DNA of 64,000 nucleotides from Frankineae bacterium MT45 (GTDB lineage: Bacteria > Actinomycetota > Actinomycetes > Mycobacteriales > Jatrophihabitantaceae), in the NCBI GenBank assembly GCA_900100325.1, contig LT629697.1, positions 1,364,001 through 1,428,000 on the forward strand, given 5' to 3'. Shown piece by piece: positions 17,955 to 26,259 of the stretch; position 1 is the stretch's first letter; each line of letters begins with the position of its first letter. The position numbers and the translations under genes were made by a program. The notes below the pieces were generated by a model that did not search any database, had not been told where the DNA came from, and worked only from the letters and a program-made list of their open reading frames with translations.

Positions 17955-17970
17955 CTAATTTCTCCTTATA

Positions 17971-17987
17971 TGTACCCGTGGGTTACA
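17971..17987. promoter_or_regulatory. Imperfect palindrome, candidate operator of the acyl-CoA dehydrogenase operon
   Basis: TGTACCC-GT-GGGTTACA: the arms pair except for one extra T on the right. It lies 17 bp upstream of the ATG of the first gene and overlaps the likely promoter/leader. TetR-type fatty-acid regulators bind sites of this shape, but no regulator gene is adjacent, so the assignment is tentative. Confidence 0.4.
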
Positions 17988-18180
17988 GATATCTCGAAAT
18001 GAAAGTTACTATCCAGTAGCCTTTTGCGCCAGTCGTCCGCAAAACATTTTTTCCGGAACTGGCACGGGCCGCCATTCGTTGCCTGAACAGCCGGTGGGAA
18101 ACCGGATATCGTGCTGGAACTACGCCTCCGACAGGAGGTCGACGTCACAGTAGTAATACATGCATAGCAGGAGGTATCTG

Positions 18181-19002
18181 GTGGCAAGCAATCCGGTATT
18201 GACGAAACTCGAGGCGCCGACGGCGGCTTCGGGGGCATCGGGGGCTTCGTCGCAGCCCATCTCCACCACCTCCGGCCTGCCACCGGCAGGAACGTCTGGC
18301 TCGCGCCCGGTCTCCTTCGAGCCGGCGCCGGGCAGTGGCAATCGTTACATGACGCTGGACGATGTGGTGGTTCGCACCGCCGCAATGCTCGCCGTCATCA
18401 TCCTCAGCGGATCGCTCTCCTGGGCCCTGGCCACCTCGGCGGCCGCCGGTGCGCTGATTCTGGTCGGCGTTATCGGCGGCCTCGCCCTCGGCCTCTACAT
18501 CGCGTTCACGACGAAGGCGAATGCCCTCACGGCGCTGACGTACGCGGCGTTCGAGGGGCTCTTCCTCGGTGCCATCAGTCGCATCTTTGAGTCGGCCCAC
18601 CCCGGGATCGTCGGGCAGGCCATCGTCGGCACCGTGATGGTGGCGGCCGGCATGCTCTTCGTCTACCGGATCGGCGCCATCCGGGTCACTCCGCGGTTCT
18701 GGCGGGTGGTGGCCGGCGCCACCATCGGAGTGGTCGGGTTGATGTTCGTCGACCTGCTCGCCTCGTTCTTCCACGACGGCGGCCTCGGGCTGCGCCAGGG
18801 TGGCCTGCTCGGGATCGGCTTCAGCCTCATCTGCATCGTCGTCGCGTCGCTCAACCTGGTGCTCGACTTCGACCTGGTGGAGCGCTCCATCCGTCGCGGC
18901 ACCGACGAGAAGTTCGCCTGGTACTGCGCGTTCGGCATCATGGTGACCCTGATCTGGCTCTACCTGGAGATCCTGCGGCTCCTCGGCAACTTACGGAACT
19001 AG
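18181..19002 (+). CDS. Bax1-I/YccA-family membrane protein
   Basis: 273 aa. A polar, low-complexity N-terminus (about 60 aa) is followed by seven hydrophobic segments (from VVVRTAAMLAVIILSG to YCAFGIMVTLIWLYLEILRLL) of the Bax inhibitor-1/YccA superfamily, whose bacterial members are pH-sensitive calcium channels or leaks. GTG at 18181 chosen for the AGGAGGT 5 bases upstream; an ATG at 18160 lacks a site. A UUA leucine codon occurs at 18991-18993, three codons before the stop, notable given the UAA tRNA in the window. Divergent from the acyl-CoA dehydrogenase operon. Confidence 0.85.
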   Translation: MASNPVLTKLEAPTAASGASGASSQPISTTSGLPPAGTSGSRPVSFEPAPGSGNRYMTLDDVVVRTAAMLAVIILSGSLSWALATSAAAGALILVGVIGGLALGLYIAFTTKANALTALTYAAFEGLFLGAISRIFESAHPGIVGQAIVGTVMVAAGMLFVYRIGAIRVTPRFWRVVAGATIGVVGLMFVDLLASFFHDGGLGLRQGGLLGIGFSLICIVVASLNLVLDFDLVERSIRRGTDEKFAWYCAFGIMVTLIWLYLEILRLLGNLRN

Positions 19003-19043
19003 CCGCCCGAGCCTCAAACCGCGGCAGGCCCTAGACGTAGAAC

Positions 19044-19077
19044 GCCCCGGCGGCGAGCTGAGCGCTCGCCCCGGGGC
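19044..19077. terminator. Hairpin between convergent genes
   Basis: GC-rich stem of 13 bp (GCCCCGG + GGCGAG on the left, CTCGCC + CCGGGGC on the right, with one bulged C) and a 7-nt loop. It lies 42 bp after the Bax1-I gene and downstream of the convergent SGNH gene. No T run, so termination without Rho is uncertain. The rest of 19003-19241 shows no gene. Confidence 0.6.
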
Positions 19078-19241
19078 CTGTTCCGCAAGCGCAGGCACCC
19101 TCCCCCCTCGAAGGGCGTCCGCTACTTAGTTTGTTCAACGACTCGAAATCCGAACGGTTACGCGCGGTTTTCAAATTCTTCCGAGTGTGTACGCAGCGTG
19201 ATCGACGCATTACTTCGGTGCCCAGAGGGTTTCAGAGGGCG

Positions 19242-20366
19242 TTACTCCACCGGTGGGTAGGCCACCGTGCGGCGACGGATCGATTTCGTGGGCTTCGCGC
19301 CGTTGAGTGCGGCCGGCTCCGTCTGGCTGCCGGGAGTCGCCGCTGCAGCCTCATCACCCAGTTCGGTGGCGTGGGCGGTCTCGATCGTGCCGAGTTCGAC
19401 GGTGGTGGTGCGGCGCCGGCGCAGTTGGGCCCATGGACGCCCCTTGCTGCTGGTGGTCGCGGAGACCTCGGCGCCCGGTAGTGCCACCGCCTGGGCCGCG
19501 GCCCGGGCGATCGGCTTCGGGCGCTGGGTGGTGAAGGTCGAGGCCGAGCGGGCCCGGGTACGAAGGCCCAGCGCGTCCAGGGTGGAGGGGAGGATGGCGT
19601 TCGCCGCCTCGCGGTAGCCCCGCTCAGAGGGGTGGAACCGGTCGGCGCCGAACATCGCGATGTCGGCCGCGAAGAGCGGTCCCAGCAGGTCGCCGAGCGA
19701 GACGGTGCGTCCGCCGGCCGCCACCGTGGCGATCGTCTGGGCCGCGGCCAGATTGCGGGAGAGCCGGCGGGCGAAGTAGCGCAGCGGCTGGGCCAGCGGG
19801 CGGATGGTGCCGAGGTCGGGGCAGGTCCCGACCACGACCTCGGTTCCCCGCGAGACCAGTTCGGCGACCGTCTCGCTCAGGAAACGCACCGAGTCGGGGG
19901 CGCTGATGCGATGGGTTACGTCGTTGGCGCCGATCATCACGATGGCCAGGTCGAGGTGACGCGGCAACTGGGCCAGCTGATGGGGGAGTGCACTCGACTC
20001 GGCACCGACCACAGCGACGTTGGTCAGGTGCACCGGCCGCCGGGCCACCGTCGAGATGCCGATCGCCAGCAGCACGCCGGGGGTGTCGCGCTCACGGGCC
20101 ACCCCGTAGCCGGCGGCGGTCGAGTCGCCCATCATGGCGACGGTGATCGGCGGGCGCCGGATGCTGACGCCCTCGGCCGCCCAGAGGTGCGTGCTGTAGG
20201 CCTCCTCGTCCACCTGAGCCTCGGGGATGCGCCGCCGGGCGAGTTCGGTCTCGCCCTTGATAACGCCGTAGAAGGCGGCGGCGCCGGCCAGGGTGACCGC
20301 GCCGAGACCGGTGCCTCCGTAGGCCGCGGTGGTGGCGATGCGGCGGGCTCGGGAAGCTCTGCTCAT
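19242..20366 (-). CDS. SGNH/GDSL hydrolase
   Basis: 374 aa. An esterase/lipase of the SGNH fold. Block I MMGDSTAAGYGV (nucleophile Ser), block III GANDVTHRI (Asn) and block V DRFHPSERGY (Asp-His) are all present. A hydrophobic N-terminal segment (about 15-35) suggests export or anchoring. The C-terminal 90 residues are basic, low-complexity and Ala/Arg/Pro/Thr-rich. The equivalent gene, Rv1075c in M. tuberculosis, lies near cbs, as here. Start at 20366 (ATG, with GGAG upstream); longer starts run into the divergent cbs promoter. The substrate is unknown. Confidence 0.85.
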   Translation of the reverse strand: MSRASRARRIATTAAYGGTGLGAVTLAGAAAFYGVIKGETELARRRIPEAQVDEEAYSTHLWAAEGVSIRRPPITVAMMGDSTAAGYGVARERDTPGVLLAIGISTVARRPVHLTNVAVVGAESSALPHQLAQLPRHLDLAIVMIGANDVTHRISAPDSVRFLSETVAELVSRGTEVVVGTCPDLGTIRPLAQPLRYFARRLSRNLAAAQTIATVAAGGRTVSLGDLLGPLFAADIAMFGADRFHPSERGYREAANAILPSTLDALGLRTRARSASTFTTQRPKPIARAAAQAVALPGAEVSATTSSKGRPWAQLRRRRTTTVELGTIETAHATELGDEAAAATPGSQTEPAALNGAKPTKSIRRRTVAYPPVE

Positions 20367-20468
20367 GGCGGCGCAGCTCCTCTCGGCGAGGCGAGGCCCT
20401 CGCGTACTCGTCCCCACGATTGTCGTCCCGGGGGTGCAGGTCGTCGATTCGAGATTAGCCTTCGGTAC

Positions 20469-21839
20469 ATGAGCTACTACGAATCGCTGCTCGACCTCAT
20501 CGGCAACACACCGCTGGTCAAACTGCAGAAGGTCGTCGACGGGGCCAACCCGCTGGTGCTGGCCAAGATCGAGTACCTGAACCCGGGTGGCTCGGTGAAG
20601 GATCGGATCGCCGTCCGGATGGTTGACGCGGCCGAGGCCTCCGGCGCCCTGAAGCCGGGTGGCACGATCGTCGAGCCAACCTCCGGCAATACCGGCATTG
20701 GTCTGGCCCTGGTCGCCCAGCAGCGGGGCTACCACTGCATCTTCGTCTGCCCCGACAAGGTCAGCGGGGACAAGATCAACACCCTGCGCGCCTACGGGGC
20801 CGAGGTCGTCGTCTGCCCCACCGCGGTCGCCCCGGAGGACCCGCGCTCCTACTACGAGGTCTCCGACCGGCTGGCCCGTGAGACACCCGGCGGCTGGAAG
20901 CCGGACCAGTACGCGAACCCGGCCAATCCGCAGTCGCACTACGAGACGACCGGACCCGAGATCTGGGAGCAGACCGGCGGGCGGATCACCCACTTCATCG
21001 CCGGCGTCGGTACCGGCGGCACGATCAGCGGCGTCGGGCGCTACTTGAAGGAGCGCTCAGACGGCCGGGTGCAGATCATCGGGGCCGACCCGGAGGGCTC
21101 GGTCTACTCCGGGGGCACCGGACGGCCGTACCTCGTCGAGGGCGTGGGCGAGGACTTCTGGCCGGCTACCTTCGACCGGAACATCTGCGACGAGGTGATC
21201 GCAGTCTCCGACGCCGAATCCTTCGCCATGACCCGACGGCTGGCCCGCGAAGAGGGGCTGCTGGTCGGTGGCTCCTGCGGCATGGCGGCGGTGGCCGCCG
21301 TTCGCGTCGCTTCCCGGCTGGGCCCGGACGACGTGGTGGTGGTGCTGCTGCCGGACGGCGGGCGCGGGTATCTGTCGAAGATCTTCTCCGACAAGTGGAT
21401 GTCCGACTACGGCTTCATGCACGCCGCGGGCGAGACCACGGTCGGCGATGTGCTGCTCGCGAAGTCCGGCCAGACGCCCTCACTGGTGCACGCGCACCCG
21501 AACGAGTCGGTGCGCGAGGCGATCGACATCCTGCGTGAGTACGGCGTCTCGCAGATGCCGGTGGTGCGGGCCGAACCCCCGGTCACCGCCGGCGAGGTCG
21601 TCGGATCAGTGGCCGAGAAGGCGCTGCTGGACGCGCTCTTCGCCGGCACCGCGTCGCTGGCCGACCCGCTGGAGCCGCACATGTCCCCGCCACTGCCCAT
21701 CATCGGCTCGGGGGAACCGGTCTCGGTCGCGATATCCGAGCTGGAGGTGGCCGATGCCCTGCTGGTGCATTTCGACGGGAAGCCGGCGGGGGTGCTGACC
21801 CGCCAAGACCTTCTCGGTCACCTGGCGACGTCCCGCTGA
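20469..21839 (+). CDS. cbs: Cystathionine beta-synthase
   Basis: 456 aa. Condenses serine and homocysteine to cystathionine in transsulfuration, with PLP. N-terminal fold-type II domain: SLLDLIGNTPLVKL, the PLP lysine in GGSVKDRIA, PTSGNTGIGLA (phosphate loop) and GVGTGGTISG. The C-terminal part (from about 335) has two CBS repeats, PSLVHAHPNESVREAI and the PLP-free regulatory end VADALLVHFDGKPAGVLTR. There is no haem-binding N-terminus. Divergent from the SGNH gene and followed, beyond a serine hydrolase gene on the other strand, by metB. Confidence 0.93.
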   Translation: MSYYESLLDLIGNTPLVKLQKVVDGANPLVLAKIEYLNPGGSVKDRIAVRMVDAAEASGALKPGGTIVEPTSGNTGIGLALVAQQRGYHCIFVCPDKVSGDKINTLRAYGAEVVVCPTAVAPEDPRSYYEVSDRLARETPGGWKPDQYANPANPQSHYETTGPEIWEQTGGRITHFIAGVGTGGTISGVGRYLKERSDGRVQIIGADPEGSVYSGGTGRPYLVEGVGEDFWPATFDRNICDEVIAVSDAESFAMTRRLAREEGLLVGGSCGMAAVAAVRVASRLGPDDVVVVLLPDGGRGYLSKIFSDKWMSDYGFMHAAGETTVGDVLLAKSGQTPSLVHAHPNESVREAIDILREYGVSQMPVVRAEPPVTAGEVVGSVAEKALLDALFAGTASLADPLEPHMSPPLPIIGSGEPVSVAISELEVADALLVHFDGKPAGVLTRQDLLGHLATSR

Positions 21840-21860
21840 AAAAGTGAGTGTCGGTTGCGC

Positions 21861-22928
21861 TCAGGAGTCGGTGATGACGCCGGGTGCCGCCGCCTTGGCG
21901 AGCGCCTCGACGAGGCTCACGCCAGCCGCGAAGTTGCTGTTGTGCTGCGTCAAGACGCTCAGCAGCACCTTCTGACCGTTGACGGTGATGATGCCGTCGC
22001 TGTTGGTCAGCCAGAGGCCGTCATCGTCGTCTAGATTCAGCCAACCGTTCTTGTTGACGAAGGTCGTCCCCTTGTCGGCTGCCGCCCCGACGCCCCACCG
22101 CTGGTCGGCCTCGACGTCGCCCATCAGGCCGAGAGCGTAGGACTTCTCCTGGCTGCTCAGCACCGACGATGCGTTCGTCAGCTGCTTGAGAAGCAGGATC
22201 TGGTCAGACGCCGACGTGGTCGACAGCCCCCACTGCCCGGAGGGGTCGAGGTTCGTGCTGGTCAGTCCGAAGCGCTGGTTGGCCGTGTTGAGCGTGCTGT
22301 TGCCACCAATCGACACGAAGAGCGAATCGGCGGCGCCGTTGTCGCTGTTCTCCATCATGGCCGCCGCATTGCTGCCCTGCGTCGAGCTGAGGCCGTCATC
22401 GTCCTCGGCCAGGCCGGAGAGCAGGATGTCGAGCTTGACGACGCTCCCCTCGACCATTCCCTGGGTCGACCCGTACCGGAAGCTCGCGCCCGTGGTGAGG
22501 TTGAGGGCCGCTACCGACACATCGATCCCGGGATGACTGGCCATCAACGCCTTCAGCGTCTGGCTGGCGTCGAGTTGAGCCGCCGCCGTGAGCGCCTGGA
22601 GCGACGGAGTTGCCGTCACCTTGGGGGTGGGCTTCGGGGTCGGCTTCGGGCTGGGGGTGGCCGCCGCCGGCGAGCTTGTGGTTACCGGATTCGGCGCCGC
22701 CGCATCCGGGTGCGCCTTGGCATTCTCAAAGCTCCGCAGCCGGGTCCCGACGAGCGCCACCAGGGCGACCAGGACGACGACGGTGAGGACGAGCGGCAGC
22801 GACGAAAACCGGCCCGAGGAGCGCTGACGGCGCTCACTACGGGTCGGTGTCAGGCGGCTGTCCGGCCTTCCGCGACGCGGTGCGGCGTGCCGGGCACCCG
22901 CCTTACGCGGCTGCGGAGATTCGGTCAT
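21861..22928 (-). CDS. Secreted class A beta-lactamase-like serine hydrolase
   Basis: 355 aa. A basic N-terminus, one transmembrane segment (about 45-62, LPLVLTVVVLVALVALVG), a Pro/Thr/Lys linker (PSPKPTPKPTPK) and an extracytoplasmic hydrolase domain from about 110. The SXXK motif is SVVK and the SXN motif SDN (ENSDNGAAD); the third motif, normally KTG, reads KNGW. So the catalytic pair is present, but the substitution could alter substrate preference. These actinobacterial proteins are usually not antibiotic-hydrolysing. It is convergent with cbs and divergent from metB. Confidence 0.75.
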   Translation of the reverse strand: MTESPQPRKAGARHAAPRRGRPDSRLTPTRSERRQRSSGRFSSLPLVLTVVVLVALVALVGTRLRSFENAKAHPDAAAPNPVTTSSPAAATPSPKPTPKPTPKVTATPSLQALTAAAQLDASQTLKALMASHPGIDVSVAALNLTTGASFRYGSTQGMVEGSVVKLDILLSGLAEDDDGLSSTQGSNAAAMMENSDNGAADSLFVSIGGNSTLNTANQRFGLTSTNLDPSGQWGLSTTSASDQILLLKQLTNASSVLSSQEKSYALGLMGDVEADQRWGVGAAADKGTTFVNKNGWLNLDDDDGLWLTNSDGIITVNGQKVLLSVLTQHNSNFAAGVSLVEALAKAAAPGVITDS

Positions 22929-23030
22929 ATCCTCTAAACGTTGCTCGAAGTTGCTGTGAATACTCCATTGACCCCATCACATTCAGCTATGGAGCTCAAC
23001 TTCCTGGGCACTCTGAGTAACGTGAACCAC

Positions 23031-24203
23031 ATGTCTGAGACCGCCGGATTCAATACCCGAGCCATCCACGCGGGGCAGGAACCGGATGCTCTCACCGGCG
23101 CCGTAGCTGTCCCGATCTATCAGACCTCGACCTACAAGCAGGACGGTGTAGGGGGGCTGCGAAGTGGCTATGAGTACAGCCGCAGCGGCAATCCGACCCG
23201 AACGGCGCTGGAGACCGCGCTGGCCGCGGCCGAGGACGGCGCTCGTGGGCTGGCATTCGCCTCGGGGCTCGCGGCCGAGGACACGCTGCTGCGGACGGTC
23301 TGCCGACCGGGCGACCACGTGCTGCTCCCGGATGATGCCTACGGGGGCACTTTCCGGTTGATCGCCTCCGTCTTCAGCGCCTGGGGAGTGGAGTACACGC
23401 CGGTGTCGCTCGGGGATCTCGACGCGGTCCGGGGTGCTATCCGGCCCACGACCCGCCTCATCTGGTGCGAGACCCCGACCAACCCGCTGCTGGGCATCGC
23501 CGACATCGCCGCTCTGGCTGAGATCGCCCGTGGTCGCGAGCTGCTGCTGGTGGTCGACAACACGTTCGCCTCGCCCTATCTGCAGCAGCCGCTGGCGCTC
23601 GGTGCGGACGTGGCGGTGCATTCGACGACGAAGTACCTCGGCGGGCACAGCGATGTGGTCGGCGGGGCGCTGGTTGCCGCCGACGCCGAACTGGGGGAGC
23701 GCCTGGCCTTCCACCAGAACGCGATGGGGTCCGTCGCCGGGCCCTTCGACTCCTGGTTGGTGCTGCGGGGCTTGAAGACGCTCGGGGTGCGGATGGATCG
23801 TCACTGCGCCAACGCAGCCGCCATCGTCGAGTTTCTGGCCGAGCAGGAGGGCGTCTCGACTGTGCACTACCCAGGGCTGGCTACCCACCCCGGTCACGGC
23901 GTTGCGGCGAAGCAGATGCGCGACTTCGGCGGCATGATCTCGTTCCGGGTGAACGCGAGCTCGTCGCGCTCGGCGGAGCAGGTGGCGCTGGACGTCTGTG
24001 CCGGAGTCGAGATCTTCACGCTCGGTGAGTCATTGGGCGGCGTCGAGTCGCTCATCGAGCACCCGGCCCGGATGACCCACGCGTCAGTGGCCAACTCGCC
24101 GCTGGCTGTTCCCTCCGACCTGGTGCGCCTCTCGGTCGGGATCGAAGATGTCGCTGATCTGATCGCTGATCTGCAACAGTCGTTGGCTAAGGCGTTTAAC
24201 TAG
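23031..24203 (+). CDS. metB: Cystathionine gamma-synthase
   Basis: 390 aa PLP enzyme of the Cys/Met metabolism family. It forms cystathionine from an O-acylhomoserine and cysteine, the reverse direction of the cbs/cgl route. Motifs: AVPIYQTSTYKQ, YEYSRSGNPTR, the PLP-lysine loop HSTTKYLGGHSDVVGG, and VESLIEHPARMTH. ATG at 23031 starts MSETAGFNTRAIHAG, the standard N-terminus; a longer in-frame start is rejected. No Shine-Dalgarno is evident. It overlaps the convergent GNAT gene by 8 bp at its 3' end. Confidence 0.9.
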   Translation: MSETAGFNTRAIHAGQEPDALTGAVAVPIYQTSTYKQDGVGGLRSGYEYSRSGNPTRTALETALAAAEDGARGLAFASGLAAEDTLLRTVCRPGDHVLLPDDAYGGTFRLIASVFSAWGVEYTPVSLGDLDAVRGAIRPTTRLIWCETPTNPLLGIADIAALAEIARGRELLLVVDNTFASPYLQQPLALGADVAVHSTTKYLGGHSDVVGGALVAADAELGERLAFHQNAMGSVAGPFDSWLVLRGLKTLGVRMDRHCANAAAIVEFLAEQEGVSTVHYPGLATHPGHGVAAKQMRDFGGMISFRVNASSSRSAEQVALDVCAGVEIFTLGESLGGVESLIEHPARMTHASVANSPLAVPSDLVRLSVGIEDVADLIADLQQSLAKAFN

Positions 24204-24849
24204 TCGGACCGGCGGGACGCGGCGCTGAAGTGGATGCCAGGTCGGTGGTCCATTCGTGGGCCAGCAGCGCGTAGACGAGCTCGTCCGTCCACTCGCCCTT
24301 GAACCAGTCGTTCTGGACGAAGTGGGCCTCGCGTCGCATGCCCAGACGCTCGGCCAGCGCCGCCGACGCGGTGTTGCGCGCGTCGATGTGCGCGGTGATC
24401 CGGTGCAGGCTGGCTTCGCCGAACCCCCAACCGAGGACCGCGCGGCAGGCCTCGGTGGCGTAGCCGCGGCCCTGGACTTCGGGAGCGAAGACATACCCGA
24501 TCTCGCCGTGGCGCTGTTCGGCGTGGGGCAGCATGAGCACGACCTGGCCGATCAGTTCGCCGCCAAGCCCATCGCTGTCGCTGTCGCCGTCGCTGTCGCC
24601 GTCGCTGTCGCGCTGGAGTGACGCCGACTCCACGACCGCGAAGTTGAGGAAATCGCCGTCCTGTTCCAGCGTCTGCGCTGCTATGTACTTGCCGATCGCC
24701 TCCCTCACCTCCTCGCGGCTGCGCGCCGTCCAGGGGATGTAGCGGACGACGTCCTCGCGGGAGTGGAAGTGCATGGCCGCGTCCTCGTCGGTCTCCCGAA
24801 AGGGCCGCAGCACGAGCCGTTGGGTGCGCAGGGTGGGCATCGCGGTCAC
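24196..24849 (-). CDS. GNAT acetyltransferase (RimJ-like)
   Basis: 217 aa. RimJ/RimL-type N-acetyltransferase: TLRTQRLVLRPFRETDEDAA at the start, acetyl-CoA loop PEVQGRGYATEACRAVLGW, and HIDARNTASAALAERLGMRR. The acceptor is unknown. A DSDGDSDGDSDSDG insert (about residues 81-94) is coded by a GTCGCT/GTCGCC hexamer tract at 24572-24612, which may vary in length by slippage. GTG at 24849 or ATG at 24840 are both possible starts. The 3' end overlaps metB by 8 bp. Confidence 0.85.
   Translation of the reverse strand: MTAMPTLRTQRLVLRPFRETDEDAAMHFHSREDVVRYIPWTARSREEVREAIGKYIAAQTLEQDGDFLNFAVVESASLQRDSDGDSDGDSDSDGLGGELIGQVVLMLPHAEQRHGEIGYVFAPEVQGRGYATEACRAVLGWGFGEASLHRITAHIDARNTASAALAERLGMRREAHFVQNDWFKGEWTDELVYALLAHEWTTDLASTSAPRPAGPTS
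24572..24612. repeat. Hexanucleotide tandem repeat inside the GNAT gene
   Basis: About six to seven copies of GTCGCT/GTCGCC, alternately encoding Asp-Ser and Asp-Gly in the minus-strand protein. Because the unit is 6 bp, copy-number change keeps the frame and only alters an acidic loop. Confidence 0.75.
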
Positions 24850-24918
24850 ATTCCGAACGTACCGTCGGTGCGAAGGTGATGCGCTGCGCGCGCCGGGGCA
24901 CCCAGGATGCAGGACCGT

Positions 24919-25665
24919 CTAGTTGGCCGGCCCCGGGCCGTGGCTGGCCTTCCCGGAGTCGCCACCGCCGGCGAGGACGACCTGATTGAGCAGTGATGTG
25001 GCCAGCTCGGAGCTGACCCGCAGCCCGCTGCCGTCGGTGAAGGTCCCACAGACGCTGTCGACCAGGACGTGCTGGACGGTTCCGGAGCCGTGGGCGTTGC
25101 CGAGAAGCAGCAGCTTGGGGCCAGCCATGGCCGGGCAGGCGAGCTGCTCGGTGGGCACCGGCGCGCTGTTGACCCGGGACGCCAGTTGGGTCGCCGCCGC
25201 TCCGGTGAGCGCGACCGAGCCGATCGGGGCCGAACCCGTCGTCGGGTTGTAGGCGCAGAGCAGCAGGGACGTGGTCCGCGGGTCGAGAAGCTGACCACTC
25301 CAGGTCGCGGGTGTAGCGGGGAGCGTGATCGACGGGAGGGCCTCCTGGGTCGCCGGGCAGGCGGCGGCCACCGGGGCAGAACCCGAGCTCGGGCCAGCCG
25401 GCGCAGAGCCGCCAACCGTCGTCACCGCGGGAGCCGTGACGACGGCTTCCGGCCCGGCGTAGCGCTTTGTCGAAGGAGATTGCTCAAGGGCAACCCCCAC
25501 CCCGGCGATGGCCAGCACCATCACCACCGCGCCGGTAACGCCGGCCAGATTGCGTCGCCGGTTCCGGCGTACCGATTCGGCCTTGGTGATGATCGGGTCG
25601 GCATCCGGCGCACCGGGCTCGCCGGCGCGCAGCGCCGCTCGAAGTTGCTCCTCGCTCGGACTCAT
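24919..25665 (-). CDS. Single-TM membrane protein, probable sigma-factor partner
   Basis: 248 aa. The cytosolic N-terminus (about 40 aa, MSPSEEQLRAALRAGEPG) is short and basic toward the membrane. One transmembrane segment (about 40-60, LAGVTGAVVMVLAIAGVGVALEQ region) precedes a Pro/Ala/Ser-rich extracellular part. Its start lies 8 bp after the stop of the SigE-family sigma gene, the usual place of an anti-sigma factor. No zinc-binding anti-sigma motif (HXXXCXXC) is seen, so its role is inferred from position only. Confidence 0.6.
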   Translation of the reverse strand: MSPSEEQLRAALRAGEPGAPDADPIITKAESVRRNRRRNLAGVTGAVVMVLAIAGVGVALEQSPSTKRYAGPEAVVTAPAVTTVGGSAPAGPSSGSAPVAAACPATQEALPSITLPATPATWSGQLLDPRTTSLLLCAYNPTTGSAPIGSVALTGAAATQLASRVNSAPVPTEQLACPAMAGPKLLLLGNAHGSGTVQHVLVDSVCGTFTDGSGLRVSSELATSLLNQVVLAGGGDSGKASHGPGPAN

Positions 25666-25672
25666 CAGCCCG

Positions 25673-26158
25673 TCACCTTCCTTCCCCGATGGCTGCCGTC
25701 ACGCGCAGCTGAGCCAGGGCCCGCGCGCAGGTGCTCTTCACCGTTCCGGCGGGCATCTTCAATGTCTCTGCCGTCTCGCGTTCGGAGAGGTCGCAGTAGT
25801 AACGCAGCACCACGACGGCCCGTTCGCGAGGGGTAAGTCCCAGTAAAAGCTGACGAATCTCGTCCTTCTCGGCCATGCTCTGCTGCGCGTCGTCGGTGCT
25901 GTGCAGGTCGGGCAGGTCGTCAGTGGGTCGCTCGCCCCACCAGCGTCGACGGGTCGAGTCGATGTGTGTGCTCACCAGCGTCTTGCGGGCGTAGGCCAGC
26001 GGCTCGCTCACGCGGTCCCATTTGAGATACAGCTTGATCAGGACGTTCTGGGCCAGATCCTCGCCGGCATGATGGCTTCCGGCCAGCAGCCGGGCCGTCT
26101 GGGTCAGTTGCGCGCCGTGCAGCTGGACGAAGGCGCGAAAGGCCTCCTCATCTCGCAT
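25673..26158 (-). CDS. SigE-family ECF RNA polymerase sigma factor
   Basis: 161 aa. An ECF sigma-70 factor of the Streptomyces SigE type. Region 2 (about 5-70): the LAGSHHAGEDLAQNVLIKLYL segment; region 4 (about 100-155): TPRERAVVVLRYYCDLSERETAETL with the helix-turn-helix. Very short, so no extra domains. It contains a UUA leucine codon at 25846-25844. Coupled to a downstream membrane gene. Its regulon is unknown; it may be controlled by that partner. Confidence 0.85.
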   Translation of the reverse strand: MRDEEAFRAFVQLHGAQLTQTARLLAGSHHAGEDLAQNVLIKLYLKWDRVSEPLAYARKTLVSTHIDSTRRRWWGERPTDDLPDLHSTDDAQQSMAEKDEIRQLLLGLTPRERAVVVLRYYCDLSERETAETLKMPAGTVKSTCARALAQLRVTAAIGEGR

Positions 26159-26259
26159 CCGTCCATCCTCCGCTGCTCGTCTCTCCTAACACTCTCTTAG
26201 ACGAGGTGGTGACGCCATTCGGTTCTCGCCGCCGCCGTGACGGCGGCCCACGACGGGCG

